DNA from: Phycicoccus sp. Soil802
Lineage (GTDB): Bacteria; Actinomycetota; Actinomycetes; Actinomycetales; Dermatophilaceae
Reading direction: 5' to 3'
Length of the DNA stretch: 64,000 nucleotides
Assembly: GCF_001429605.1 (NCBI RefSeq)
Contig: NZ_LMSS01000003.1
Coordinates: forward strand, 310,001 to 374,000
The first letter of the stretch is position 1. Every line of letters begins with the position of its first letter. Position numbers and translations under genes: made by a program. The notes beneath the pieces are model-generated. The model had not been told where the DNA came from. It worked only from the letters and a program-made list of their open reading frames with translations, and did not search any database. This document shows positions 15,270-24,359 of this stretch, piece after piece.

Positions 15270-16927
15270 GATGCCGGGAGATCTGGGTCGAGGAACTGGA
15301 GACGTGCGTCATCGTTCGCCGTCTCAAGATCAGCGGCGTCAAGAATCCACTGATCGAGGAGCGACTCGGCCCGAGCGTCGCTGAAGCTTATCTCCGGCTG
15401 AGGCACCTCGGGAACTACCTCGACCTCGTCCGCATTGGTCTGCCTGCGCAGGTTGAGCAGGGCCGCGACACGCCGTAGGTCGCTGACGAAGTCGAGCGCA
15501 ATCACCTTGTGCTTGCCCTCGCGGAGCCTCAGGCCACGCCCCAACTGCTGGACAAATATCCTGCGACTGTGGGTGACACGGGCGAAGCAGATGATGTTCA
15601 CATCGGGCACGTCGACGCCCTCATTCAGGATGTCGACAGCAGTCAAGATCGGGACGCGACCGGATCGGAAGTCGAGAAGGCGAAGCTGTCGATCGCGAAC
15701 CTTCAAGCCCTCGTGGATTGCCTGAGTGTTGGACCACTCTGGCGTTCGGCGCATCAACTCCGCCATGCGTTCAGCGTGCTCCTTCGTCTGGCAAAACACG
15801 ATGGCGCGCGGGTCAAGCGTCGACCGCCAGGCTGCGCTCAGCTCGTCAAGGATCGCCTCGTCTCGCTGCGGCAGGAACAACTTGGAATTGAGCTCCTTCA
15901 TTGAGTAGGAGCGCCGTGACACGTCCTTGACGACATCCCAGTCGATGTTGTCAAGGAACAGCCGGTAGTCGACCTGGGCAAGGTAGCCGAGGCGCATTCC
16001 CTCGCCGATGCCCAACTTGTAGGAGGCAGGCCCGAAATGGCTCTCGATGTCATACTTGTCGCCGCGCCACGGCGTCGCGGTGACTCCGAACTGGCTTGAG
16101 TCGCTCAACTCGGCCAGCAGCTGTCCGTACTGACCGTCCTCTCCCACATGGTGGGTCTCATCCACCATGACCACGGAGGGCCGGTAACCCGCTAACGCCA
16201 CGTTGAGGGCACTGGCAACGGTCGCGAAGGTAACTCCACGCAGGTCCTTGGGCTTCTCGTCGCCGGTAAGGACCTGGGTCCTTACGGTCTTCGGCAGGTG
16301 CCTCCAGAGCGCGCGCTCGAGTTGCGCGACGAGGTCCTTGGTGTGAGCAGCCACCAGGATGTCGGCTTTCGGGTCCAACGCGAGGTGGTGTGCGATCACC
16401 TCTCCGCCGACGACTGTCTTTCCCAAGCCGGTGGCGAGCACCAGAAGCGCGCGACCCTCGGTGTCGAGGTCCTCAATCAACGAGGCAACGGCTTGGCTCT
16501 GGTAGTCCCGCAGCCGGATTCGCACTGGCTGGTCGGCAGCTTGCTCCCACAGCTGCAGCAGGTCGGCGCCGGTCCAGAAGTCGATGCGCTGGCCGGTGCG
16601 AGCTAGGACCTGAGCGCGCGCCGCAGCGTCTCGGCTGGGACGAACGTTGGTAACGACAACGCCGCGGTCCGCGCGGTAGTGATCCATCGCGTTGGAGACC
16701 TCGTCAACCGCACTCTTCGGAACGCTGCCCTGCTTCTGCCACTTGGCCTGGAACACCCACTTCTGCCCTGCGATCGTGGCGAGCAGATCGCCACCTTCGT
16801 CGCCAGAGCCGTCGATGTTCGAGATGTCGCTGTACCGCAGAAGGCCAAGGAGCCGCTCGACTTGCGTGGTGAACCGACGCTCACCCCCAAGTATGAGGTG
16901 CCGCGGATCAACGAAGGACTCGTTCAC
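15266..16927 (-). CDS. SF2 DEAD/DEAH-type helicase with N-terminal Mrr-like nuclease domain
   Basis: A 553-residue protein. Residues 1-150 look like a PD-(D/E)xK restriction domain of the Mrr type, with GGD at 45-47 and QAK at 60-62. Then follow helicase motifs: Walker A ATGLGKT, DEAH-type box VDETHH, motif III VTATPWR and motif VI QQLGRGLRLREGK. The enzyme should use ATP to move on or unwind DNA and may cleave it. It lies between the GHKL ATPase and the unknown 208-residue protein with 4-nt overlaps on both sides. Its length is ordinary for this architecture. Confidence 0.92.
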   Translation of the reverse strand: MNESFVDPRHLILGGERRFTTQVERLLGLLRYSDISNIDGSGDEGGDLLATIAGQKWVFQAKWQKQGSVPKSAVDEVSNAMDHYRADRGVVVTNVRPSRDAAARAQVLARTGQRIDFWTGADLLQLWEQAADQPVRIRLRDYQSQAVASLIEDLDTEGRALLVLATGLGKTVVGGEVIAHHLALDPKADILVAAHTKDLVAQLERALWRHLPKTVRTQVLTGDEKPKDLRGVTFATVASALNVALAGYRPSVVMVDETHHVGEDGQYGQLLAELSDSSQFGVTATPWRGDKYDIESHFGPASYKLGIGEGMRLGYLAQVDYRLFLDNIDWDVVKDVSRRSYSMKELNSKLFLPQRDEAILDELSAAWRSTLDPRAIVFCQTKEHAERMAELMRRTPEWSNTQAIHEGLKVRDRQLRLLDFRSGRVPILTAVDILNEGVDVPDVNIICFARVTHSRRIFVQQLGRGLRLREGKHKVIALDFVSDLRRVAALLNLRRQTNADEVEVVPEVPQPEISFSDARAESLLDQWILDAADLETANDDARLQFLDPDLPAS

Positions 16928-19254
16928 GACGAGTCCTCGGGTGCGTCGGCCAACTCTGCTTCCAGCAGGCGGCAGCTCAACCGACCGCGGTTGAGTTCAT
17001 CGGGTCGCCGCCTTGTCTGGTGCTCCGCCAGCTGGCCGGCATCGTTCAGGTATCCGATCAAACGGTTGACCGTGAGCGCGCGGGCGTGGCTGTCCGTGAA
17101 CGTCTGGTAGGGCGCTCGGAACACTCGGCCGTCGAGGAACTCGCCAGGACGCTGCTGGATGAGACGGGAGAGGGCAGCAGAAGACGCGTACAGAATCCAG
17201 GCTCCGCTTTCTCGAGCCTCCTGCCAATCGGCCTCCATGCCCTCCTGAGCAAACCGTTGCTCGGCGGCTGCCTGCTCTGGCTCCATCACGTAGCCCCAGA
17301 ACCCCTCCGAGTTGCCCGCGATCACTGGCCGCATTGTGCGCCGGACGCGGTCAAGCAAAGCGTGAGCCGCACCGCCGAGCGCCGTCGGGGTCACTTTCTG
17401 GTCGGGAAGGCAACGATCCATCAGGTCAGCGATGATCGAGCTGAGGGCCTGAGTACTGCCCCGACGATCTCGGATGTGCTCGGCCACCCCGAGGACGGCG
17501 TACTCCCGCGGGTCCGCGCCAAAGTCAGTGAAGAGACTGTGGCCGAAGTCCACGAACACGTGAACGTCGGTTCCGCGCTGTTGTTGCACGTACACGGGCA
17601 CCCGCTGACCGTTTGTGTCCGCGACCTCGGTGCCGTTCAGGCCGTAGACGGTCACCTTCAGGGCATTTCCGAAGCCGGGCAGCGCGTACTCGCCGGAGAT
17701 GTCGTGGAGGACCTCTCCCTGCTGGCGGTATCGGTCCTGCTTCTGGTCCTCGGTCTCACGTGGCGGCGTCGGGTCCCCTGGATGTAGCTGCGCGTCAGTG
17801 GGCTCGGGAATGTCCAGCCGGAATCGAGCGTCGTCGCCGCCGTCTCCTGGGTCGCTCGACTCTGGAGGCACGATGACCTTCGGCTCGTCGTGCTGCTTCG
17901 CCTGCTCGTACCAGATGTGGTCATCCTGATACTCAGCGTCACCTTTGCGGAACAACTTCGCCCACTCACGGGCCTTCTCGTGGATCGCATGGTCGCCATC
18001 TCCGGGGACCAGATACTTGAGACCTGGGTCCAACCGTCGGTAGCCGGTGAAGAGACGACCGATCGGGGATTCGTTGGGCGGATAGCCGGCGTCGCGCGCG
18101 ATATTCGGACGGACAGGACCGTCCCCGCGCAGCGTGCGAACAACCTGCTTCCACTCGATCGTGTTGTACTCAAATGCGTTCTTTTGATAGTTGACCCGTA
18201 CGTGATCGATATGGATCTCGCCAACGATCCGGCCCTCGTTGGGCACCTCGATCGGGTACTCGCTTTCCGGGCGAGCGCCGAGTTCGTTGGGGTCCTCCCA
18301 AGCGAAGATCCGCACGTCACGAACGAGGATCTTGCGACCGTTGCGCAGGAAGTCGATGCCGAAGTCGGACTTGTGGGAGTAGCGCTGGATGCCGAGCCAA
18401 CCCGTGATGCGGCGCTCGCGCTCCTCCAACTCGGTGCTGCCGCACTCCTCGCACTCGCGGACAGTGAGATCCTGCCACCGGCCGCAGTCGTGGCAGGCAT
18501 TCAGCGACGGCAACTCCTTATCGATCTCGATATATGCCGGGTACTTGACGCCCCGCTGCACCACCGAGCGGTCCTTATTCCAGATGCACGGCAGCAGCGG
18601 CTGGACGGCTTTGCCGTCGACCCGGAGGGAGAAGTCACGCTCCCGTAGGAGATACGAGTACACGTCCCCGAGCAGGTCCCGGATCCTGGTCTGTTGGCGC
18701 GACAGCAGATCGTGCTGCTCCTGCTTCAGATCGCTGACGATGACCTGGGTCCCGTGCTCAGCCGTGTCATCCTTCGGCTCCCGGATAACCGGCACGACGA
18801 AGTTGTCCTGCGTGGCCATCTTCCGCAGGTCCAGGGTGACACTCACCCACTCGGAGTCGCCGGCCCGGGTCGTGCGAACCTGGGTCGAGTTGCCGAGTCG
18901 AGCCGTCGCGATGTTGAAGCCCATGCCGAACAGTCCGAGCTTGCCGTAGCGGGCGTTGCTCGACCACCCGGCGGACAGTGCCATGTTGAGGTGTTCGAGG
19001 CTCATACCCCGGCCGTTGTCGCTGATCCACACCTGGGCGTCCCGGTGGTCGGAATTCCGGCTGGGAAGGCTGATCGTGACCGTCGGCGTGTCGTCCTCCG
19101 CGGGATCCGAGAGGAAGTCATCGAAGGCGTTGTCGATCAACTCGGCGAGACACTGCCACGGCGCGAACTCGATGTCACCGAGCACCGCCAACAGCCGCGG
19201 ATGCGGCGTGACGTCGATGCTCTCCCCGCCGATGGAGACTTCCTCATCGACCAC
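16924..19254 (-). CDS. GHKL ATPase of the MutL/MORC-like type
   Basis: A 776-residue protein. The Bergerat ATP-binding fold shows the N box ELIDNAFDD (Glu38, Asn42), the G1 box SDNGRGMS and the G2 box GLFGMGFNIA. A zinc ribbon with two CxxC pairs (CHDC and CEEC) follows at about residues 253-272. The C-terminal part, from about 560, is unassigned. A GTG start preceded by AGGG was chosen; the upstream in-frame extension has no domain. Comparative work links MORC/MutL-like GHKL ATPases with Vsr, Dcm and SF2 helicases in restriction systems, which is the context here. It is the first gene of the operon. Confidence 0.88.
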   Translation of the reverse strand: MVDEEVSIGGESIDVTPHPRLLAVLGDIEFAPWQCLAELIDNAFDDFLSDPAEDDTPTVTISLPSRNSDHRDAQVWISDNGRGMSLEHLNMALSAGWSSNARYGKLGLFGMGFNIATARLGNSTQVRTTRAGDSEWVSVTLDLRKMATQDNFVVPVIREPKDDTAEHGTQVIVSDLKQEQHDLLSRQQTRIRDLLGDVYSYLLRERDFSLRVDGKAVQPLLPCIWNKDRSVVQRGVKYPAYIEIDKELPSLNACHDCGRWQDLTVRECEECGSTELEERERRITGWLGIQRYSHKSDFGIDFLRNGRKILVRDVRIFAWEDPNELGARPESEYPIEVPNEGRIVGEIHIDHVRVNYQKNAFEYNTIEWKQVVRTLRGDGPVRPNIARDAGYPPNESPIGRLFTGYRRLDPGLKYLVPGDGDHAIHEKAREWAKLFRKGDAEYQDDHIWYEQAKQHDEPKVIVPPESSDPGDGGDDARFRLDIPEPTDAQLHPGDPTPPRETEDQKQDRYRQQGEVLHDISGEYALPGFGNALKVTVYGLNGTEVADTNGQRVPVYVQQQRGTDVHVFVDFGHSLFTDFGADPREYAVLGVAEHIRDRRGSTQALSSIIADLMDRCLPDQKVTPTALGGAAHALLDRVRRTMRPVIAGNSEGFWGYVMEPEQAAAEQRFAQEGMEADWQEARESGAWILYASSAALSRLIQQRPGEFLDGRVFRAPYQTFTDSHARALTVNRLIGYLNDAGQLAEHQTRRRPDELNRGRLSCRLLEAELADAPEDSS

Positions 19255-19617
19255 AATTGACCCTTCCCTCGACCCTCGACCCTCGTCCGCTCCGTCTCGA
19301 TGCGACTGTCCGACCCTAACGGCCGCGTCCGACGGAACTCGCTGACTTGGCTGAAGTGAAGGCGTTGTGGTGGGCCGCAACTGGCGCCTAGCGAGCTGGC
19401 GGTGGGGCCCTAAGCAACGTCTACGACGGGTCTGAGGCGACGCGCTTGGACTCGGCCATTACACCGGACGTCCTGATTCAGCAGATCAGTTGCCCTTCAG
19501 TGGTCGCCATCCGGTTCCACTGTGAACCCGGCCGAATGGCGGTCGGGGCCTTTCAGAAGGGCCGGCAGACTCGATGACGGACTAATAAAACCCACCCAAA
19601 TCGGCTGACTGTCTGAT
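19255..19617. other. Intergenic gap between the two minus-strand defence units
   Basis: No supported gene. It should hold the promoter of the GHKL operon and the end of the DUF262 transcript. A weak stem GGCCTT/AAGGGCC near 19545-19565 is followed by an A-rich stretch but is not convincing as a terminator. Confidence 0.5.
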
Positions 19618-20778
19618 CTAGTTCTCGTCTTCGAGGTCGTCGCTCCCTGGGCTCTCGTTTTCCCCGACAGCATCTAGGGCAGCGAGCTCGTCCTGATTCT
19701 GATACCCCTTGAGGTATGCCGTTAGGATCTCTGCTCGGCGGCTAAGCGCTCCTCCGTCGTTGGAGGACTGCACGAAGAGGTTGTACTCACGAAGTCGGTT
19801 GTTTCCGGGCCGGGTGAACGCAGGATCATCCTCGTCCATCCGCGAGGCGAGTCGACGCAGCTCTTCAAAACGTTGCAGGCGCTCCCGCGAAGCGCTCGCG
19901 ATGAGCTGCGAGTCCCGGAAGGCGATGTAGTAGACGACGAGCGTCCCGACCGAGCGGAGAAGGGGGTCGTCATCTATGAAGAGCCCGGCCATACGATCCA
20001 GTACGCCAGCGGCGGTCGCTTGGTATCTGGCCATCTCAGCTGCACTAATCTGTGGCGGGTTCCCGCGGCTTGCTAGGAACAAGTCCATCAGCGTGGCGGC
20101 CTTGATGTCAGAGATGCGGCCGTTTCTCGTATCGATCTGATGCTCGATCGCCAAGAATTTCGCGGCCAGCTCCCGGTGCTTGTATCGAGAGGCCTTGATC
20201 GGCGACCGAGCAGAGAGCAGGCTGTGCGTAGCCAGAGCGTTGGCGGCATCCCTGGTCGCGCCCGACACGGAATTTCGCCGTTCGGCGTGATTCAGGGCGG
20301 TGGCGGCGTTGAGCCGTTGGAACAGTTCTTCGATTAAGTCAATGCTGTCCGAGCTAACGCCGACGATGGGTAGCTCGAAGTCGAGGATCCGCTGAGCCAA
20401 CCCCGGGTAGGCGGACTGCAGTTCCGCAAAGGTGAGATTGGCGGCCGAAACGCTCCCGTCCTCGAAGTACTCGAAGTCGCTCGGGAGTTGCAACTCATTA
20501 TCGAGGAACTCTCCGACAGCTTCGAGGCGTTGCTTGCCGTCTAGTACCGCGTACTGGATTGTGCGTCCTTGTTCAGTGGTCCGGCGACTTGTTGCCCGCT
20601 CGAAGTACAGTTTGGGGAGGTCGAATCCGTTGACGATCGAGTCGATCAACCGGCTCCGGGTTTCGCGCGTCCACACGCCACCTTCCCGCTGGTAGGCCGG
20701 TTCAAAGTCGATGGCCGGTCGCATGTGGGCATAACGTGCGATCGTAATCTCGCCCAGCGGCTCCGTGCGGATCTTCAC
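19618..20778 (-). CDS. DUF262 domain protein without the DUF1524 nuclease
   Basis: A 386-residue protein with DUF262 hallmarks: FEPAYQREGGVWTRETRSRLIDSI at the N-terminus and the DGKQR motif in YAVLDGKQRLEAVGEFL, a ParB/sulfiredoxin-like nucleotide-binding signature. GmrSD-type type IV restriction enzymes join DUF262 to a DUF1524 HNH nuclease; the C-terminal half here shows no HNH motif and ends in an acidic tail. It starts at a GTG that overlaps the FRG gene stop by 4 nt, so the two form an operon. A role in phage defence is inferred from family and location. Confidence 0.85.
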   Translation of the reverse strand: MKIRTEPLGEITIARYAHMRPAIDFEPAYQREGGVWTRETRSRLIDSIVNGFDLPKLYFERATSRRTTEQGRTIQYAVLDGKQRLEAVGEFLDNELQLPSDFEYFEDGSVSAANLTFAELQSAYPGLAQRILDFELPIVGVSSDSIDLIEELFQRLNAATALNHAERRNSVSGATRDAANALATHSLLSARSPIKASRYKHRELAAKFLAIEHQIDTRNGRISDIKAATLMDLFLASRGNPPQISAAEMARYQATAAGVLDRMAGLFIDDDPLLRSVGTLVVYYIAFRDSQLIASASRERLQRFEELRRLASRMDEDDPAFTRPGNNRLREYNLFVQSSNDGGALSRRAEILTAYLKGYQNQDELAALDAVGENESPGSDDLEDEN

Positions 20779-21563
20779 AGCGAACCCTTGTGAGTGGCCT
20801 TGATTCGTCCGGCGATTCGATCGAGGTCGCGGTAGATGGTCACTTCTGTGAGACCTAAGGTTTCAAGTTGCTCCCGAAGAGCCTGCTTCTTTCCCGACGG
20901 GATCACAAAGCGCCGAAGGGACCTCGCACTCGCCAGCTGCGGAAGCGGATCCCCGTCTGCCGGCCGTTGGCTCACGGTGAAGGTTCCCGTCTGAAAACGG
21001 ATTCGATCAAATGACATCGGCGCGATAACTGCCCGCGGTCTCATCCGCTGGGAGGCATCATGGCCTGGCCGGTAGTGGTCGAGGGCCGAGTGCCCGTCCC
21101 TCAGCAGCACGGGATGGCCTCCCCCTGCGTCTCCTGCTTCCTCGTTGAGATCGCGGGGATCGATCATGAGCAGCTCACCCTCCGCCTCTGCCTCGTCGGG
21201 CTTGGCCTCCCCACCGCGCTCGCAGGCGAAGTACAGTCCGACCAGAGGGCTCTGGGACCAATCGAGTAGGCGAGTCGGAAGCTGGTGGTGCTGCGCGAAC
21301 GTGATCCAGCCCCATTCGTCGAACGAGTACGGCTGGCCGGCAGTCGCTGCCTCTTGGCGAAAGCGATCAAGCATAGATTGCTCGCTGTCCCGGTGACCCG
21401 GGCTTCGAAACACGGAAGGTTGGAGCAAGTACCCGCTGTCACGGTGGCCGCGATACCAGTACTCGCGGCCATCGGCGGTGATGGCTTGCAGAGCCACTAA
21501 TAGATCTTGCACACTCCCAATCTCGGGAGGTGCAGGCTGCGCATCGCCAGTCCCTTCAGTCAC
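20775..21563 (-). CDS. FRG domain protein
   Basis: A 262-residue protein. The FRG domain spans about residues 30-190 with EYWYRGHRDSGY, then the conserved AQHHQLPTRLLDWSQSPLVG and the strand LYFACE. FRG domains are named for a conserved F/Y-R-G motif and occur in many stress or defence loci; their activity is not established. It starts at GTG and overlaps the downstream DUF262 gene by 4 nt, suggesting a two-component system. It could be an effector whose activity is controlled by the DUF262 protein. Confidence 0.85.
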   Translation of the reverse strand: MTEGTGDAQPAPPEIGSVQDLLVALQAITADGREYWYRGHRDSGYLLQPSVFRSPGHRDSEQSMLDRFRQEAATAGQPYSFDEWGWITFAQHHQLPTRLLDWSQSPLVGLYFACERGGEAKPDEAEAEGELLMIDPRDLNEEAGDAGGGHPVLLRDGHSALDHYRPGHDASQRMRPRAVIAPMSFDRIRFQTGTFTVSQRPADGDPLPQLASARSLRRFVIPSGKKQALREQLETLGLTEVTIYRDLDRIAGRIKATHKGSL

Positions 21564-21582
21564 GGAGGCAAACTAGCAGCCG

Positions 21583-21773
21583 GCCAGTTGCGCCGCAGGC
21601 GTCAGGCTCCGGCGTCGTAAACGCTGAGGCGATCGTGCCATCGAACGAGACCATCGCAACATCCCGGAATCGACCGCGCCATCGCATTTCTCAGCTATCA
21701 ACGCAACGAGTCCGCGGCTCAACTCAGGCGGGGGACAGCGTCGGTCGTAATCATCCGCGAACATCACCTGAGT
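21583..21773 (+). pseudogene. Decayed lacI-type HTH fragment (left copy)
   Basis: In one frame the DNA encodes RAIAFLSYQRNESAAQLRRG, matching the LacI pattern RAIALLGYQRNEAAAELRR of the right-hand copy at 30.2 kb. Upstream, in a shifted frame, VVNAEAIV aligns with VLNDEPHV of that copy. Stops and frame changes between these pieces show that it is broken. Nucleotide similarity to the right copy is visible over roughly 150 bp. Nothing of the LacI ligand-binding domain follows. It sits just before the catabolic island. Confidence 0.5.
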
Positions 21774-21987
21774 AAGCGGGGGCGCGCAAACTACGCGCGG
21801 CAGGCAGGGGGTCTTGCGATGACCTCTGCCGAATCTGTGTTCCATCACGCGATGATGCGCTATGCGTACCGCCAGTTCGATGTGCAGATCCGCGCTCAGA
21901 CCGCGATCCGGCGTGCTCATTTGATTGCCGCTGAGCCTCGGGGGTCATGCCTGGGGCGACTTGGTGACAGTGCTCGGCCCCTCAGTT

Positions 21988-23181
21988 TCAAACGACGGCA
22001 TTGGTCCGTCCGTCGACGCGCGTCGGCCCCTTCGGGACTCGTGCGCCCGGCGGCGTCACGGGGGTTGGTGATCGCAGTGATCCCAATGGCATGAGACGCC
22101 CTTGCCGCTCGGCCGCGGTCCAGAGCGCGAGGGCGACAAAGAGGCGCAGCCGTCCGAGGCTGTCGTCGATGCCGAACCCCAGTTCCGCGCCGTATTTCCT
22201 GACCCGCTCGGCTAGCGAGGTGTGGTGCAGGTGCACGGCAGCCGCGGCCTGACGCATGGATCCCATGGTGAGCACGGCGTCGAGGTCAGTGAACGACGAA
22301 GGCCCGAACCTGACCCGCAGCCTCCCGAGCGCGAGGACGTCGGGATGGTGGGCCGCGACTTCGGCGTCAACGTCGGCGAGAAGGGTCAGGCAGCCGAGGT
22401 CCTCGGGCCGGAGCCAGCGCGACCAGCTGGTGCTGAGCCCGGCCAGCCGGAGCGATGCACTGAGGGAGCGCCAGGCCGGGGCAAGGTCGTCGACCTTTAG
22501 CCCGGACCGTACGACTCCGTCGGCGTGGGGTAGCAGGTCGTCTAGCTGGTCAGGCGGCATCGTCGTGGGAGCGAGTACCGCGACGACACCCGGCTCTACC
22601 CGGGCGCCCCAGACGGGGACGGACCACCGTTCACGGAGGGCGGCCACGATGTCCCGTTCGGACCCGAGGGCACGGATAGCGAGAAGGCTGAAGATGCCGT
22701 CTACAGGTATCCCAGCGAGCCGGGCCGCCCGAGCCCGCTCGACGCTGGAGACCTGTGCCGATAGGAGCAGCTCGAGGAGGGCCGGGTCGGCCAGACCGCC
22801 GGCTGCGGGAGGCACCGGGGACCCGTTGCGCCGACCCAAGATCGCAGTTGCGGCCATCGCCATCCGCTCCAGGATCAGGTTGTCCAGCTCGGGTGCGTCC
22901 CCGACGCGTTCGAGCCACACGCCGACACCTCCGTCGGTCACACTGTCGTCGGCGTAGATCCTTTCGGTGCCAGCTGCGGATTCGGGAGCCAGATCGCGGC
23001 CGTCGGCGCCAAAGCGTGCGCGCAGACCGTTCGGGACCGCAATGCCCGCCGGGCACTCGGCGAGAGCGGCGCCCGCTCGGACCACCGTGGCGACATCCGC
23101 GTGGTGGCGCACGAGCTGGTCGAAGTAGGCGATGACGCGCAGCGCTCGTTCACTCTCGCCGTCGACGTCATAGAGGCGCAT
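21988..23181 (-). CDS. PucR-family transcriptional regulator
   Basis: A 397-residue protein ending in the PucR-type helix-turn-helix: LDAVLTMGSMRQAAAAVHLHHTSLAERVRKY and then the LFVALALW helix. The N-terminal 300 residues are the expected sensor and GGDEF-like spacer region. The ATG at 23181 has AAGGA 6 nt upstream; a GTG at 23202 also has a fair ribosome site, while starts further upstream would place an inverted repeat inside the gene. It is divergent from the esterase and catabolic genes, which it probably controls in response to their substrate. Confidence 0.85.
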   Translation of the reverse strand: MRLYDVDGESERALRVIAYFDQLVRHHADVATVVRAGAALAECPAGIAVPNGLRARFGADGRDLAPESAAGTERIYADDSVTDGGVGVWLERVGDAPELDNLILERMAMAATAILGRRNGSPVPPAAGGLADPALLELLLSAQVSSVERARAARLAGIPVDGIFSLLAIRALGSERDIVAALRERWSVPVWGARVEPGVVAVLAPTTMPPDQLDDLLPHADGVVRSGLKVDDLAPAWRSLSASLRLAGLSTSWSRWLRPEDLGCLTLLADVDAEVAAHHPDVLALGRLRVRFGPSSFTDLDAVLTMGSMRQAAAAVHLHHTSLAERVRKYGAELGFGIDDSLGRLRLFVALALWTAAERQGRLMPLGSLRSPTPVTPPGARVPKGPTRVDGRTNAVV

Positions 23182-23214
23182 TAACAGTCCTTGCACGAGC
23201 ACCGTCCTTTCAAC

Positions 23215-23260
23215 CCACCATCTGGCGGGCTCCATCGACCAACAATGCGCCAGATGGTGG
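23215..23260. promoter_or_regulatory. 13-bp inverted repeat between the PucR and esterase genes
   Basis: CCACCATCTGGCG at 23215-23227 and its exact reverse complement at 23248-23260 are separated by 20 bp, with half-site centres 33 bp apart (about three helical turns). Lying in the divergent promoter region, it is a good candidate operator for the PucR-type regulator. Confidence 0.65.
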
Positions 23261-23327
23261 CTGTTTCGGCGTGGCGCAAACCTTACCTTTCGAAGTGCCC
23301 AATGACGAGCCCCCGGAAGAGGACCCG

Positions 23328-24305
23328 ATGACCCGCAGTCTCTTCGCAAACCCCCGCCTCGATCCTGAGCTAGCGGCTGCGTCTGTGCTCCTCCCTGAGA
23401 TCGACCTGCGAGCGTCCACAGAGGCGCGACGACTGGAGCGGACCCTCAGTGCCGAGATAGGGGGACTGTCGGACCTTGGGGTGACGACGCGAGATCTAGT
23501 GGTGCCCACTCCCGAGGGTGGCGTCCCAATCCGGTGGTACGAATCCCAGTCGAGCCGCCACACGGACGAGACGGGCCAGCCGCGCCCGACGCCCGTGATT
23601 CTCTACCTCCACGGCGGGGCCTTCGTCCTCGGTGGCCTCCACTCGGAACACGGGCGCTGTGCAGAGTACTGCGCCGAGACCGGCGCTGTCGTCGTCTCGG
23701 TCGACTACCGGCTCGCCCCGGAGAACCCCTACCCGGCAGCCGTCGAAGACGGGCTGGCCGTGCTGCGCTGGCTGGTCGTGGAGGCCGAAGACCTGGGGCT
23801 CGACGTCAAGCGGATCGTCCTCGCCGGACTGAGCGCTGGCGGGTGCCTCGCAGCGGTGCTCGCCATCGCTGCGCGCGACCAGGGCCTCTGTCGGCCACGG
23901 CTCCAGATGCTCATCAACCCCGTCACCGACTCGTCGCTGAGCAGCCCGTCCATGGCCGAGTTCACAAGCACGCCGATGCTCACCACCACCCACTCACACG
24001 ACATGTGGGAGCTCTACCGCGGGGCGGCGACGCCCGCCGACGCCGACGGGATGCTCGCTCCAGCCCACGCCGCCACACACTCCGACCTCGCCCCGGCATT
24101 CATCAGCGTCGCAGAGCTCGACCCCCTGCGCGACGAGGGAATCACCTATGCAATGAGCCTGCTGAGGGCAGGCGTCGGAGTCGATCTCCACTGCTACATG
24201 GGCACTTACCACGCGTTCGACAGCTTCCAAAAATCTCGCGTCGCCCGGCGCAGCCGCACCGACCAGATCAACGCGCTGCAGCGCGCCTTCGCCCGCTCCT
24301 CCTAA
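23328..24305 (+). CDS. Alpha/beta hydrolase, hormone-sensitive-lipase-type esterase
   Basis: A 325-residue enzyme with the HSL-family oxyanion motif LYLHGGAF, the nucleophile elbow GLSAGG (Ser, with Leu in place of the usual Asp), the acid in AELDPLRDEG and the catalytic His in YHAFDSF. It should hydrolyse small acyl esters in the cytoplasm. The start MTRSLFANP has AGAGGA in front; a longer frame exists. It is the first gene of the plus-strand catabolic unit and is 54 nt from the solute-binding protein, suggesting that the imported substrate is an ester or is deacylated first. Confidence 0.9.
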   Translation: MTRSLFANPRLDPELAAASVLLPEIDLRASTEARRLERTLSAEIGGLSDLGVTTRDLVVPTPEGGVPIRWYESQSSRHTDETGQPRPTPVILYLHGGAFVLGGLHSEHGRCAEYCAETGAVVVSVDYRLAPENPYPAAVEDGLAVLRWLVVEAEDLGLDVKRIVLAGLSAGGCLAAVLAIAARDQGLCRPRLQMLINPVTDSSLSSPSMAEFTSTPMLTTTHSHDMWELYRGAATPADADGMLAPAHAATHSDLAPAFISVAELDPLRDEGITYAMSLLRAGVGVDLHCYMGTYHAFDSFQKSRVARRSRTDQINALQRAFARSS

Positions 24306-24359
24306 GCCAACTCCGGCCCCAACCCGCCACCCGGCAACTCAACGAAGAGGAAGAACCCA

